NCBI GenBank assembly: GCA_964644655.1
Contig: CAZXYA010000088.1
Location: 1 to 21,523, forward strand
Length of the DNA: 21,523 nt
Direction of reading: 5' to 3'
Source: JAFMDF01 sp964644655
GTDB taxonomy: Bacteria > Bacteroidota > Bacteroidia > Chitinophagales > Saprospiraceae
Part shown: one piece after another, positions 15,471 through 21,523 of the stretch
Position numbering within the stretch: the stretch's first letter is position 1
Layout of the letters: the number at the start of each line of letters is the position of its first letter
Notes under the pieces: model-generated
Told to the model about the DNA's origin: nothing
Database searches by the model: none
What the model saw: the letters and a program-made list of their open reading frames with translations, nothing else
Translations under genes and position numbers: made by a program

Positions 15471-15754
15471 GTGTTGTCCTCTGGATTTAAATATTTCTGG
15501 TTAATGTAGAAAGTACCAAAAGGAAGCAAAGAAGCAATCAACACGATAAAAGTGGTTTTAGTATCCCATTTCATTTGACTTCGAATGAATAAAGCCAAAA
15601 ATATATAGGCCAAAAATAATAGACCATGAGGCATGCCTAATGCTTTTACTACTATATCATTATTCCCAAAATATTTAAGGGGAACACCAACCAGTAATAG
15701 TAAAATATAAGAAACGCCTTCTAGGAAGCTTGTGATTTTAAATATATTTATCAT
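15467..15754 (-). CDS. DUF3817 integral membrane protein
   Basis: A 95-residue protein with about three hydrophobic helices. The opening INIFKITSFLEGVSYILLLL and the segment KALGMPHGLLFLAYIFLALF are characteristic of the DUF3817 family (small bacterial membrane proteins, sometimes fused to transporters). No biochemical role is established that I know of. It is the first gene of the minus-strand operon and its stop overlaps the oxidase start by 4 bp (15467-15470). A 13-bp perfect palindrome lies 32 bp upstream of its ATG and may be an operator. Confidence 0.85.
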   Translation of the reverse strand: MINIFKITSFLEGVSYILLLLVGVPLKYFGNNDIVVKALGMPHGLLFLAYIFLALFIRSQMKWDTKTTFIVLIASLLPFGTFYINQKYLNPEDNT

Positions 15755-16065
15755 GTTTTAGCGTATATTCGATGATTAGCACCGCTGAACAATGTTCATT
15801 GATATAATAAAAAAGTGCAAATATGAGTAAAAAAAGAATGTAAATGACAATTTGGTTAGATAACAAGCCGATAGAGGTAAAAGATTATTTTAAATACCTT
15901 TTTTTGTGTTTGTTCAAAAATAATTGGTTGAGAGCATATTTAAATTAAACATGCTCTGAGTAGTAGCTTCTTGTAATTAGAATTTCCCTTATCTTTACCT
16001 CTTCCATATTTGCTGAATATCTAAGTGATGAGGCAAGAATAAATTGAGCGTGTAATTCTATTATA
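15755..16065. other. Divergent intergenic region
   Basis: This 311-bp space separates the minus-strand operon from the KilA-N gene and should hold both promoters. It contains the palindrome at 15786-15798 and a small inverted repeat agagcat/atgctct (15931-15937, 15951-15957). No convincing TAnnTTTG box was found on either strand. A 33-codon frame from ATG 15844 shows no family features and is not called as a gene. Confidence 0.6.
15786..15798. promoter_or_regulatory. Candidate operator palindrome TGAACAATGTTCA
   Basis: A perfect 6-1-6 palindrome (TGAACA-A-TGTTCA) centred 38 bp upstream of the DUF3817 start. Its TGAAC/GTTCA arms resemble operators of TetR-family repressors. A TTTG on the minus strand (15818-15821) is about 20 bp further upstream, so the palindrome would lie where a -7 box is expected, a position that allows repression. 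No regulator gene is in the window. Confidence 0.35.
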
Positions 16066-16947
16066 ATGAGTAAACAAACAGAAATAACTGTTTTTGATAC
16101 GAAGGTTAGAGTAGTAAAATTTTTGGACTCCGACTATTTTTGTATAACTGACTTAGCAAAATATAAAAGACCAGACCGTCCTGATTCCGTTATATCTAGT
16201 TGGATTAACTCAAAACCTAACCTAGAATTAATTTATCAATGGGAGTTATTGTATAATACAGATTTTAAACCCACCCCACAGGGTGGGTTTAAAGGATATG
16301 AAAGTTATTTGGCAGAAGCATTTATGAAAGATTCGGGATCTCCAACCAAATGGTTGACTTATACAGGAGGGAAAGGGTTTATTGTAAAAAGAGGACGATA
16401 TGGCGGTACTTATGCCCATTCTACTATTGCTTTGCAATTTGCTAATTCTATTAATGCGAAATTTCACCTTTATGTATTGGAAGAATATCAGAAATTAAAA
16501 GTCGAACAAACCATGCGATTGGGCGACCCTTTTGCTATTAAACGCCATTTGACCGCAGGCAATTATTCGCTACTTGTCGCTTCTATCTTTAGTCAATTAG
16601 ATGAACGATTATTAACGCATCCACAACCTTATAAAAGCCGATTGCCCTTTGCCGCAGAAGTAGATATACTCAATAAAATTGTTTTTGGGAATACGTCTAA
16701 AGAATGGCGCTTACATAATACGGATAAACCAACCGACCGAAATCAAAGGGATTATGCTACAATTCTACAATTGGCTATTCTGAATAACTTAGAATTTTTA
16801 GATGCAATGCTATTACAATGGGACTGTAGCAAAGAAGAACGGGAAAATCTATTGAAAGAAGCTTACGATTTTCAATATCCTATTCTAAAACGCTCCAAAA
16901 CTATTCAACGAATGCAGTTAATGGCAGATAAAATGAAGGAGAAATAA
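16066..16947 (+). CDS. KilA-N domain protein
   Basis: A 293-residue protein. Residues 1-145 form a KilA-N domain, a DNA-binding module common in phages and mobile islands: FCITDLAKYKRPDRPDSVI, KWLTYTGGKGFIVKRGRYGG and TYAHSTIALQFANSINAKFH are family signatures. The C-terminal half (about 150-293) is helical and charged, and I cannot assign it. A 30-nt palindrome (16264-16293) lies inside the coding frame and encodes FKPTPQGGFK at residues 67-76, where the family normally has a short turn; it keeps the frame and may be an inserted repeat. The gene stands alone between a divergent operon and a glucosaminidase. No phage genes are visible nearby. Confidence 0.9.
   Translation: MSKQTEITVFDTKVRVVKFLDSDYFCITDLAKYKRPDRPDSVISSWINSKPNLELIYQWELLYNTDFKPTPQGGFKGYESYLAEAFMKDSGSPTKWLTYTGGKGFIVKRGRYGGTYAHSTIALQFANSINAKFHLYVLEEYQKLKVEQTMRLGDPFAIKRHLTAGNYSLLVASIFSQLDERLLTHPQPYKSRLPFAAEVDILNKIVFGNTSKEWRLHNTDKPTDRNQRDYATILQLAILNNLEFLDAMLLQWDCSKEERENLLKEAYDFQYPILKRSKTIQRMQLMADKMKEK
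16264..16293. repeat. Palindrome inside KilA-N coding sequence
   Basis: Arms 16264-16276 and 16281-16293 are exact 13-nt reverse complements (tttaaacccaccc) around the loop caca. It is translated in frame as part of the KilA-N domain. A palindrome with a similar core (ccacc-gaa-ggtgg followed by tttaaa) is intergenic at 20191-20223. Confidence 0.75.
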
Positions 16948-17179
16948 ATAAGTTAATGCGTTTTCTAGAGTCATTAGATTCAACAATTCCCAACACCCCA
17001 AGTTAGTAACTTTTCCAAAAACTCTGCTTCCTTTTTTGTATCTTTATACAAGCAAATACAGCTATTCGAATAGCGACTTTTTTGCCCAATCCATAACCTG
17101 TTTTTAATTATCTGAACTACTTCATCGACCCACTAAGATGAACAGTTCCCCTATTGTCTAATCTTTAAAAACATTGTCC

Positions 17180-17875
17180 ATGCTATCTTTTAACACAACT
17201 TCTTTAGCGACCACTCAAACCAAAATCTATTACCTGTATCATTGGCTGCATACCAATTGGATAACTGTTTTTTGCTGTTGTCTATTGGTCTATTTACTTG
17301 CTCAAAAGAACATCACTTTACAGATTAGTTTGAATAATACCGCCTTAACAACAACCAATACCCCACCGAAAAAAACACCGACTACATTAAAAACTGCCCT
17401 ACCAATGACTACTAACCGAGTCTTATCTACTCAGCAAAAAAAACAATTGGTCTATGTTAAGCGATTTGCTAAAGTTGCCCAAGGCGAAATGCATAAATAC
17501 GGGATTCCAGCCAGCATCAAATTAGCACAAGGATTGTTAGAAAGTCAAGCAGGAGCAAGTATTTTGGCTACAAAAAATAATAACCATTTTGGCATCAAAT
17601 GTTTTTCTAAATCTTGCAAAAAAGGACATTGTCGTAATTTTTCGGATGATTCACACAAAGACTTTTTTAAAGTTTATCCTTCTGCTTGGGACAGCTATCG
17701 AGCGCATAGCTTGTTTTTGCAGAGCGACCGCTATCGGCATCTTCGGACTTCTGCTAATGGGTATCGGGAATGGGCGATTGGTTTGCAACAAGCAGGATAT
17801 GCTACGGATAATGCTTATGCCGATAAGTTAATTCGGTTGATTGAGGAATTGGGTTTGGTCGGATATGATGGATAA
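17180..17875 (+). CDS. Membrane-anchored glucosaminidase domain protein (FlgJ-like lysozyme)
   Basis: Peptidoglycan hydrolase of the endo-beta-N-acetylglucosaminidase group. ATG 17180 gives 231 residues; the frame also offers TTG 17174, less likely. A single hydrophobic helix (about 30-46, VFCCCLLVYLLA) should anchor the protein, with a Thr/Pro/Lys-rich linker to about residue 85. The domain follows: IPASIKLAQGLLESQAGAS contains the catalytic Glu, then NNHFGIKC, and the family's YPSAWDSYRAHSLFL and YATDNAYADKLIRLIE. Length and architecture are typical of Bacteroidota cell-wall hydrolases. It is probably unrelated to the catabolic genes. Confidence 0.92.
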   Translation: MLSFNTTSLATTQTKIYYLYHWLHTNWITVFCCCLLVYLLAQKNITLQISLNNTALTTTNTPPKKTPTTLKTALPMTTNRVLSTQQKKQLVYVKRFAKVAQGEMHKYGIPASIKLAQGLLESQAGASILATKNNNHFGIKCFSKSCKKGHCRNFSDDSHKDFFKVYPSAWDSYRAHSLFLQSDRYRHLRTSANGYREWAIGLQQAGYATDNAYADKLIRLIEELGLVGYDG

Positions 17876-17894
17876 TTTGAAGAGTTGTCGGTTG

Positions 17895-18134
17895 TCAGTT
17901 CAGGCTGACTGTAAATTCAAAAAGCGTCAAGGTAGGTTGATCTTCTGCGGAGGTATTAAAGGCCAATCCTGTTTGGTATAAATCTTTTACACCCAAAGCA
18001 TAAAAATCATTAGCCCTTAGGTTTTTGTCTTTATGACAATGAAAGTATTTGGCGTCTGTAAAAAAGACCAAAGCGCCCTTAAAAAATTGAAAAAAGTAAG
18101 TAGAAACCTTCAAAGAGGAGGAAAATTTTAGGAG
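17895..18134 (-). pseudogene. Possible remnant of a decayed gene, no ATG start
   Basis: A 79-codon minus-strand frame bounded by stops, with no ATG; the only start in it is TTG at 18113. The translation is well mixed and protein-like (ALVFFTDAKYFHCHKDKNL, then DLYQTGLAFNTSAEDQPTL near the end), unlike typical noise in AT-rich DNA. I do not recognise a family. It may be the C-terminal remnant of a lost gene, or chance. Confidence 0.3.
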
Positions 18135-18217
18135 CTACTTATTTGTAGTTATTTAAATTAGGAGAATAGGGGGAATAGATTCCTAAATGTCCTAACACGG
18201 ACAAATTTAAATATAAA

Positions 18218-18350
18218 GGATCTTTGACAATTTTTGCAAAAGCTAAATGGTTGGTTGACTTTAGTCAACCTAAAGGTATAAAATATAAAGATAATTACGG
18301 GTTGACTGAAGTCAACCAACCGAAAGAAATGCAAAAATTGTCAAAGAACC
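18218..18350. mobile_element. About 133-bp nested inverted-repeat element
   Basis: Outer arms 18218-18238 and 18330-18350 match in 20 of 21 positions, including an exact 18-bp core tctttgacaatttttgca. Inner arms 18249-18270 and 18300-18321 match in 21 of 22 positions, and each is itself a gttgact...agtcaac hairpin. Weaker matching extends a few bases outward. No coding frame is inside. The layout resembles a miniature inverted-repeat element. It ends about 60 bp before the amidase ATG, so it lies in that gene's promoter region. Confidence 0.75.
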
Positions 18351-18408
18351 TTATCTATATTATTGCAAATTGAAATTTTTTACACAACCCCCATACAAAG
18401 AATGGTCA

Positions 18409-20082
18409 ATGATTCGTTTTCAAGCTAGTAATTTTTACTTATCTCTGCTTGCTATATTCCTTTTTTTAACTGCTTGTAATAGTTATAAGCATCCCAATTT
18501 TTCTAGAAAAGATGTCCAAAAAGCACAAAAGGTCATTGGGGTCAATTTTTCTAAAAGTTCGATTGATACGATGTATCGCTATTTGGAAAGAAATCAGGCA
18601 GGCTATGATTCTTCTAGGGTTTACACTATAGATAAGGAAGTCTTTCCTGCCTTACTTTTTGATCCACATCCCGATGGATTTATTATTCCTCAAAAACAAA
18701 TAGCTAATAATTGGTCCATATCTGAAAAAGTAACTTTACCTGCGAATAAGGACGCTATCGCTTTTTATAGCATCCCTCAATTAGCTGGGTTGCTGCAAAC
18801 TCGACAAATTACAGCAGAAGCACTAGTAAAAATTTACATCAATCGCATCAAAAAATATGATGGCACTTTACAGGCGGTCACGACGATTACCGAAGAAAGA
18901 GCATTAGCACAAGCTAAAAAAGTAGATGCGGAAATAGCTGCGGGAAATTATAAAGGGTTATTGCATGGTATTCCCTATGGCACTAAAGATTTAATGGCAG
19001 TTAAAGGCTATAAAACAACCTGGGGAGCAGTTCCTTATAAAGACCAAATGATTGATTATACCGCAAGTGTAATTGAAAAATTAGACGAAGCAGGAGCGAT
19101 TTTAATTGCTAAATTGACTTCTGGTGCTTTGGCAAGAGGAGATGTTTGGTATGGCGGGAAAACAAAAAACCCTTGGGATATTACACAAGGAGCAAGTGGT
19201 TCGTCGGCTGGCCCTGGAGCAGCTACAGCAGCAGGCTTAGTCGCTTTTTCTTTAGGAACAGAAACCTTGGGGTCTATTGTTTCTCCTTCCAATCGCTGTG
19301 GATTAACTGGATTGCGCCCTACTTATGGGCGAGTCACTAGATATGGCGTGATGTCTCTTTCTTGGTCGATGGATAAAGTGGGGCCAATGTGTAGAAGTGC
19401 AGTAGACTGTGCGATTGTTTTTAATGCCATTCGTGGAACAGATGGCAAGGACAGAACAGTTAAAGATGCTGCTTTTAATTATCCAGCTACGCTTGATTTA
19501 AGTACCTTAAAAGTAGGCTACTTAAAAGAACGTTTTGAAAAGGATACTACAGATATAGGTAAAAATAATCGAATGGCTTTGACTATGCTAAAATCAATGG
19601 GTTTAGACCTAGAAGCAATTAGTTTTCCAAAAGATTTCCCCTACGCTGTTTTTGATGTGATTTTACGAGCAGAAGCAGGTACTTTTTTTGATGAATTAGT
19701 GCGCTCAGAGGAAGTTGATAAAATGGTGCAACAGGATTATCGATCAAGAGCCAATTCCTTAAGGCAAGCTAGATTTATCCCCGCCGTAGAATATTTGCAG
19801 GCAAATCGACATCGTAAAGTTTTGATTGAAAAAATGCACGAAATTTTCCAGCAATACGACGTCATTATTAGTCCAACTTTTGGAGGTCGCCAATTATTAA
19901 TTACCAATCTGACAGGACATCCAGCAGTTGCTTTACCCAATGGATTTGATAAAAAAGGACGACCGACAAGTATTACTTTATTAGGAAATCTATATGAGGA
20001 AGGTATGCTATTAGCTATTGCTAAGCAATTCCAAGAAAAGACTGATTTTGACGAGCAATATCCGCCTAATTATAAGGATTGA
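18409..20082 (+). CDS. Amidase-signature family lipoprotein
   Basis: A 557-residue amide hydrolase from ATG 18409. The frame extends to TTG 18370, but only the later start gives a clean lipoprotein signal (IFLFLTAC, Cys23), so the enzyme should be tethered outside the inner membrane. The Ser-cisSer-Lys triad is visible: Lys193 in GIPYGTKDLMAVKG, the Ser pair near 265-266 in GASGSSAGPG, and nucleophile Ser289 in TETLGSIVSPS, followed by the family segment GLTGLRPTYGRV. The SSGGS stretch is modified to SSAGP. GatA is related, but export and the missing gatB/gatC neighbours rule out a tRNA role. The substrate, an amide or peptide-like compound, is unknown. Downstream lie short GTTGTCA repeats and a convergent terminator. 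Confidence 0.92.
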   Translation: MIRFQASNFYLSLLAIFLFLTACNSYKHPNFSRKDVQKAQKVIGVNFSKSSIDTMYRYLERNQAGYDSSRVYTIDKEVFPALLFDPHPDGFIIPQKQIANNWSISEKVTLPANKDAIAFYSIPQLAGLLQTRQITAEALVKIYINRIKKYDGTLQAVTTITEERALAQAKKVDAEIAAGNYKGLLHGIPYGTKDLMAVKGYKTTWGAVPYKDQMIDYTASVIEKLDEAGAILIAKLTSGALARGDVWYGGKTKNPWDITQGASGSSAGPGAATAAGLVAFSLGTETLGSIVSPSNRCGLTGLRPTYGRVTRYGVMSLSWSMDKVGPMCRSAVDCAIVFNAIRGTDGKDRTVKDAAFNYPATLDLSTLKVGYLKERFEKDTTDIGKNNRMALTMLKSMGLDLEAISFPKDFPYAVFDVILRAEAGTFFDELVRSEEVDKMVQQDYRSRANSLRQARFIPAVEYLQANRHRKVLIEKMHEIFQQYDVIISPTFGGRQLLITNLTGHPAVALPNGFDKKGRPTSITLLGNLYEEGMLLAIAKQFQEKTDFDEQYPPNYKD

Positions 20083-20097
20083 AGAAATTTTAGAAAC

Positions 20098-20121
20098 GTT
20101 GTCAGTTGTCAGTTGTCAGTT
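20098..20121. repeat. GTTGTCA heptamer tandem repeat
   Basis: Three perfect copies of gttgtca (20098-20118) plus a partial fourth, 16 bp after the amidase stop. A degenerate version (gttgtcg gttgtca gttcagg, 17884-17904) lies 9 bp after the glucosaminidase stop. Recurrence just past stop codons is notable; function unknown. Confidence 0.65.
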
Positions 20122-20190
20122 AGGCTCTTACGTGAATTTTAACAATTACAAATTGTCGATAAATTTTTAAATTTCAATCTCAAAATCAAC

Positions 20191-20223
20191 TTCAATTCCC
20201 ACCGAAGGTGGTTTAAAATTGAA
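20191..20223. repeat. Intergenic hairpin with ccacc/ggtgg core
   Basis: ccacc-gaa-ggtgg (20199-20211) is flanked by ttcaatt (20191-20197) and its complement aattgaa (20217-20223), giving an imperfect long stem. Its core and the tttaaa flank resemble the palindrome inside the KilA-N gene. Confidence 0.5.
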
Positions 20224-20270
20224 AATTAAATTTTACTTAGTACCTAAACAGCTGATAACTGCTTTAACGT

Positions 20271-20310
20271 AAAAAACCGTAAGCATTCTAAAAAGAAAAC
20301 TTACGGCTTT
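20271..20310. terminator. Bidirectional intrinsic terminator
   Basis: Stem ccgtaag (20277-20283) / cttacgg (20300-20306). Read on the minus strand it is followed by a run of six T, a good terminator for the small gene at 20611-20381. Read on the plus strand it is followed by ctttta, a weaker stop for the amidase transcript. A second hairpin, gctctc/gagagc (20320-20335), lies between it and the minus-strand stop codon. Confidence 0.65.
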
Positions 20311-20380
20311 TAGTAAAATGCTCTCAATGGAGAGCGTTTGATTTATTAGACTGCTAATTGGTGCAAATGGCGCCAATCAT

Positions 20381-20611
20381 TTACGCTTCTACAGTAGCTT
20401 GTGCGCTATAGTTTAAAATGTTCTGAAGTGCAGAACGTGTAGGCGCAAAAGTAGCTTTTGGTAATTCCATATAGCCGCTCATTAAAGTTTGATAATTTTC
20501 AAACAAATCAGCATCTATAGCCAAAGCCTCTTGAATAGCTACCGTTTTGACGGTAGAAGTTTCTCTGTAAATAAATCTAACTAAATCGTTGTTAGTAAAG
20601 GTTTGCTTCAT
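20381..20611 (-). CDS. Small conserved hypothetical protein
   Basis: A 76-residue cytosolic protein, probably helical, from an ATG with an A/T-rich leader. It starts MKQTFTNNDLVRFIYRETS, continues through ALAIDADLFENYQTLMSGY and ends SALQNILNYSAQATVEA. Its shape, with a helical N-terminus and a middle NxxLxxxYxxL-like stretch, resembles small proteins often found singly in Saprospiria genomes; this is recalled rather than checked, and no function is known to me. Being short, acidic and soluble, it could be a regulator such as an anti-sigma-like factor, which is speculation. It is divergent from rimP and has its own terminator downstream (20271-20310). Confidence 0.75.
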   Translation of the reverse strand: MKQTFTNNDLVRFIYRETSTVKTVAIQEALAIDADLFENYQTLMSGYMELPKATFAPTRSALQNILNYSAQATVEA

Positions 20612-20820
20612 GAAAAATGTTTAAAGTAAAAACAGGAATATTTAAAATATTTTTTTTCTGAATTTACTTGTTTTTGAAAAAAAAATTACACCTATTAAAC
20701 TAAAGCGACAATCGAATTATTGTATCAATCAAAAAAAATATTAGGGTTTCTATAACATTAACAAAAAGAAATATGTCTAAAAGTTAGTAAATCAAATTAC
20801 TAATTTAAAAATAAAATTTC

Positions 20821-20851
20821 TTGCTGTATTTATTAAAAAGCCTTATATTTG
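20821..20851 (+). promoter_or_regulatory. Bacteroidota-type promoter of rimP-nusA
   Basis: A perfect TAnnTTTG box (TATATTTG, 20844-20851) with TTG at 20821-20823 about 20 bp upstream fits the -33/-7 consensus of the primary sigma factor in Bacteroidota. Transcription would start near 20857. The rest of the 318-bp stretch before rimP is AT-rich; apart from the leader hairpin I see nothing further in it. Confidence 0.8.
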
Positions 20852-20871
20852 CAGCCACATAGCGAAGAAAA

Positions 20872-20906
20872 CAAAAAAGAGGGAGCAATTAGCTCCCTCT
20901 TTTTTG
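20872..20906 (+). terminator. Leader terminator / attenuator ahead of rimP
   Basis: Exact 15-nt arms, 20872-20886 and 20892-20906 (caaaaaagagggagc and its complement), with loop aatta. The GC-rich stem gagggagc/gctccctc is followed by six T, a textbook intrinsic terminator. It lies about 15 bp after the predicted transcription start and 24 bp before the rimP start, so it must be bypassed for the operon to be expressed. Confidence 0.8.
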
Positions 20907-20929
20907 TGCCTTAACTAAAAAAGCGGACA

Positions 20930-21412
20930 TTGATTGAGCAAAAAATAGAGGCTTTATTAGCCGAAAAATTTAAAGAAGAAGATTATAAAGATTTCTTTAT
21001 TGTAGAAATAAAGATGCATAGCAATAATAAATTAGAAGTCTTTATTGATAGCGATACTTCATTACCGCTATCAAAATGCCAAAAAATTAGCCGTTATTTA
21101 GAATATCACATCGATGAAAATCAATGGCTCGGCGAGAAGTATATTATCGAAGTTTCTTCTCCAGGTATTAGTAGACCACTCACTTTAGTACGGCAATATC
21201 AGAAAAATATTGGTAGAAAATTAGCCATTAATTTTTTAGAAGATGGCGTAAAGAAAAGAGCGGGAATATTAGTAGATGCTAACGAAACGGCTTGTTTTAT
21301 AGAAGAGAAAGTCGTTTTAAAAGAAGGGAAAAAAAAGATACGAACGACAGAAATTACAGAAATACCATATAATACTATAAAAAAAGCGGTGATAAAACCT
21401 ACTTTCAAATAA
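20930..21412 (+). CDS. rimP: Ribosome maturation factor RimP
   Basis: A 160-residue protein needed for maturation of the 30S ribosomal subunit. The start is TTG 20930: an in-frame stop at 20912 excludes longer forms, and MIEQKIEALLAEKF is the expected beginning. Family features: LEVFIDSDTSLPLSKCQKIS in the N-terminal alpha/beta domain, then YIIEVSSPGISRPLTLVRQY, the most conserved RimP segment, and a C-terminal SH3-like barrel that ends in basic residues. It is followed by nusA after 73 bp, the standard order in bacteria. A non-ATG start and a leader terminator both suggest restrained expression. Confidence 0.95.
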   Translation: MIEQKIEALLAEKFKEEDYKDFFIVEIKMHSNNKLEVFIDSDTSLPLSKCQKISRYLEYHIDENQWLGEKYIIEVSSPGISRPLTLVRQYQKNIGRKLAINFLEDGVKKRAGILVDANETACFIEEKVVLKEGKKKIRTTEITEIPYNTIKKAVIKPTFK

Positions 21413-21485
21413 AATTAAATCCCTTGATAATATCAAAAGCGTTATTATTAACAAGGATAAAATCTGACATAAAAATTTTAAAGCG

Positions 21486-21523
21486 ATGATGAATCTCGTT
21501 GATACTTTCTCTGAATTTAAAGC
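21486..21523 (+). CDS. nusA: Transcription factor NusA, 5' end only
   Basis: The first 12 codons of a gene cut by the window edge: MMNLVDTFSEFK. In Bacteroidota NusA begins MNLI(D/E)-FSEFK, and it follows rimP almost universally. Two ATGs in a row (21486 and 21489); the second matches the usual family start. NusA binds RNA polymerase and modulates pausing, termination and antitermination. Confidence 0.88.
   Translation, partial: MMNLVDTFSEFK

Noticed and set aside
15844..15945. 33-codon frame between the DUF3817 operon and the KilA-N gene
   Set aside because: Short, no family features, and such frames are common by chance in AT-rich DNA.
18409..20082. GatA subunit of the tRNA amidotransferase
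   Set aside because: The protein has a lipoprotein signal, a modified SSGGS loop and no gatB or gatC beside it.
1..21523. CRISPR array, tRNA or rRNA genes, prophage or complete insertion sequence
   Set aside because: No regularly spaced repeats, cloverleaf sequences, structural phage genes or transposase frames were seen; the KilA-N gene alone does not make a prophage.

Overview
The window comes from an AT-rich member of the Bacteroidota, probably a Saprospiria-type bacterium. Four things point there: start codons follow A-rich stretches rather than Shine-Dalgarno sequences; a clear TAnnTTTG promoter box precedes rimP; lipoprotein signals end in LFAC; and intergenic spaces are crowded with short repeats and palindromes. 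The phylum is fairly safe, the class is a guess. TGA is a normal stop here: it ends the first thiolase, the WGR protein, the carotenoid oxygenase and the amidase.

Layout, left to right. (1) 1-973: the 3' part of an SCP2-type thiolase. (2) 1198-3919: four small or accessory genes: a two-helix membrane peptide, a zinc-ribbon protein of unknown role, a serine beta-lactamase-like lipoprotein and a WGR-like protein. (3) 3909-13511: a same-strand catabolic-looking block: carotenoid oxygenase, two AMP-forming acyl-CoA ligases, a Rieske oxygenase alpha subunit broken by an in-frame TGA, a cupin lipoprotein resembling DMSP lyases, and a thiolase with an unusual active site. (4) 15754-13786, minus strand: a tight three-gene operon (DUF3817 membrane protein, FAD amine oxidase, glyoxalase-like protein) with two 4-bp ATGA overlaps. 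(5) 16066-20082: a KilA-N protein, a glucosaminidase and an amidase-signature lipoprotein. (6) 20381-21523: a small conserved minus-strand protein, then the housekeeping rimP-nusA operon with a promoter and a strong terminator hairpin in its leader.

The block in (3), together with the thiolase in (1), reads as an oxidative route that cleaves a polyene or aryl-alkene, activates the acid product with CoA, hydroxylates it and removes acyl-CoA units by thiolysis. The substrate cannot be read from sequence; an apocarotenoid or stilbene-like compound is an inference. The nonsense codon suggests the route is impaired in this strain, or that the sequence holds an error there.

Between and sometimes inside the genes lies a rich set of palindromic elements: two 75-bp double palindromes (one supplies the last codons and stop of the carotenoid oxygenase), a roughly 250-bp MITE-like inverted repeat, a roughly 130-bp nested inverted repeat, perfect palindromes of 33 and 65 nt with one-base centres, and a palindrome inside the KilA-N coding frame. 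These are the most unusual things in the window.
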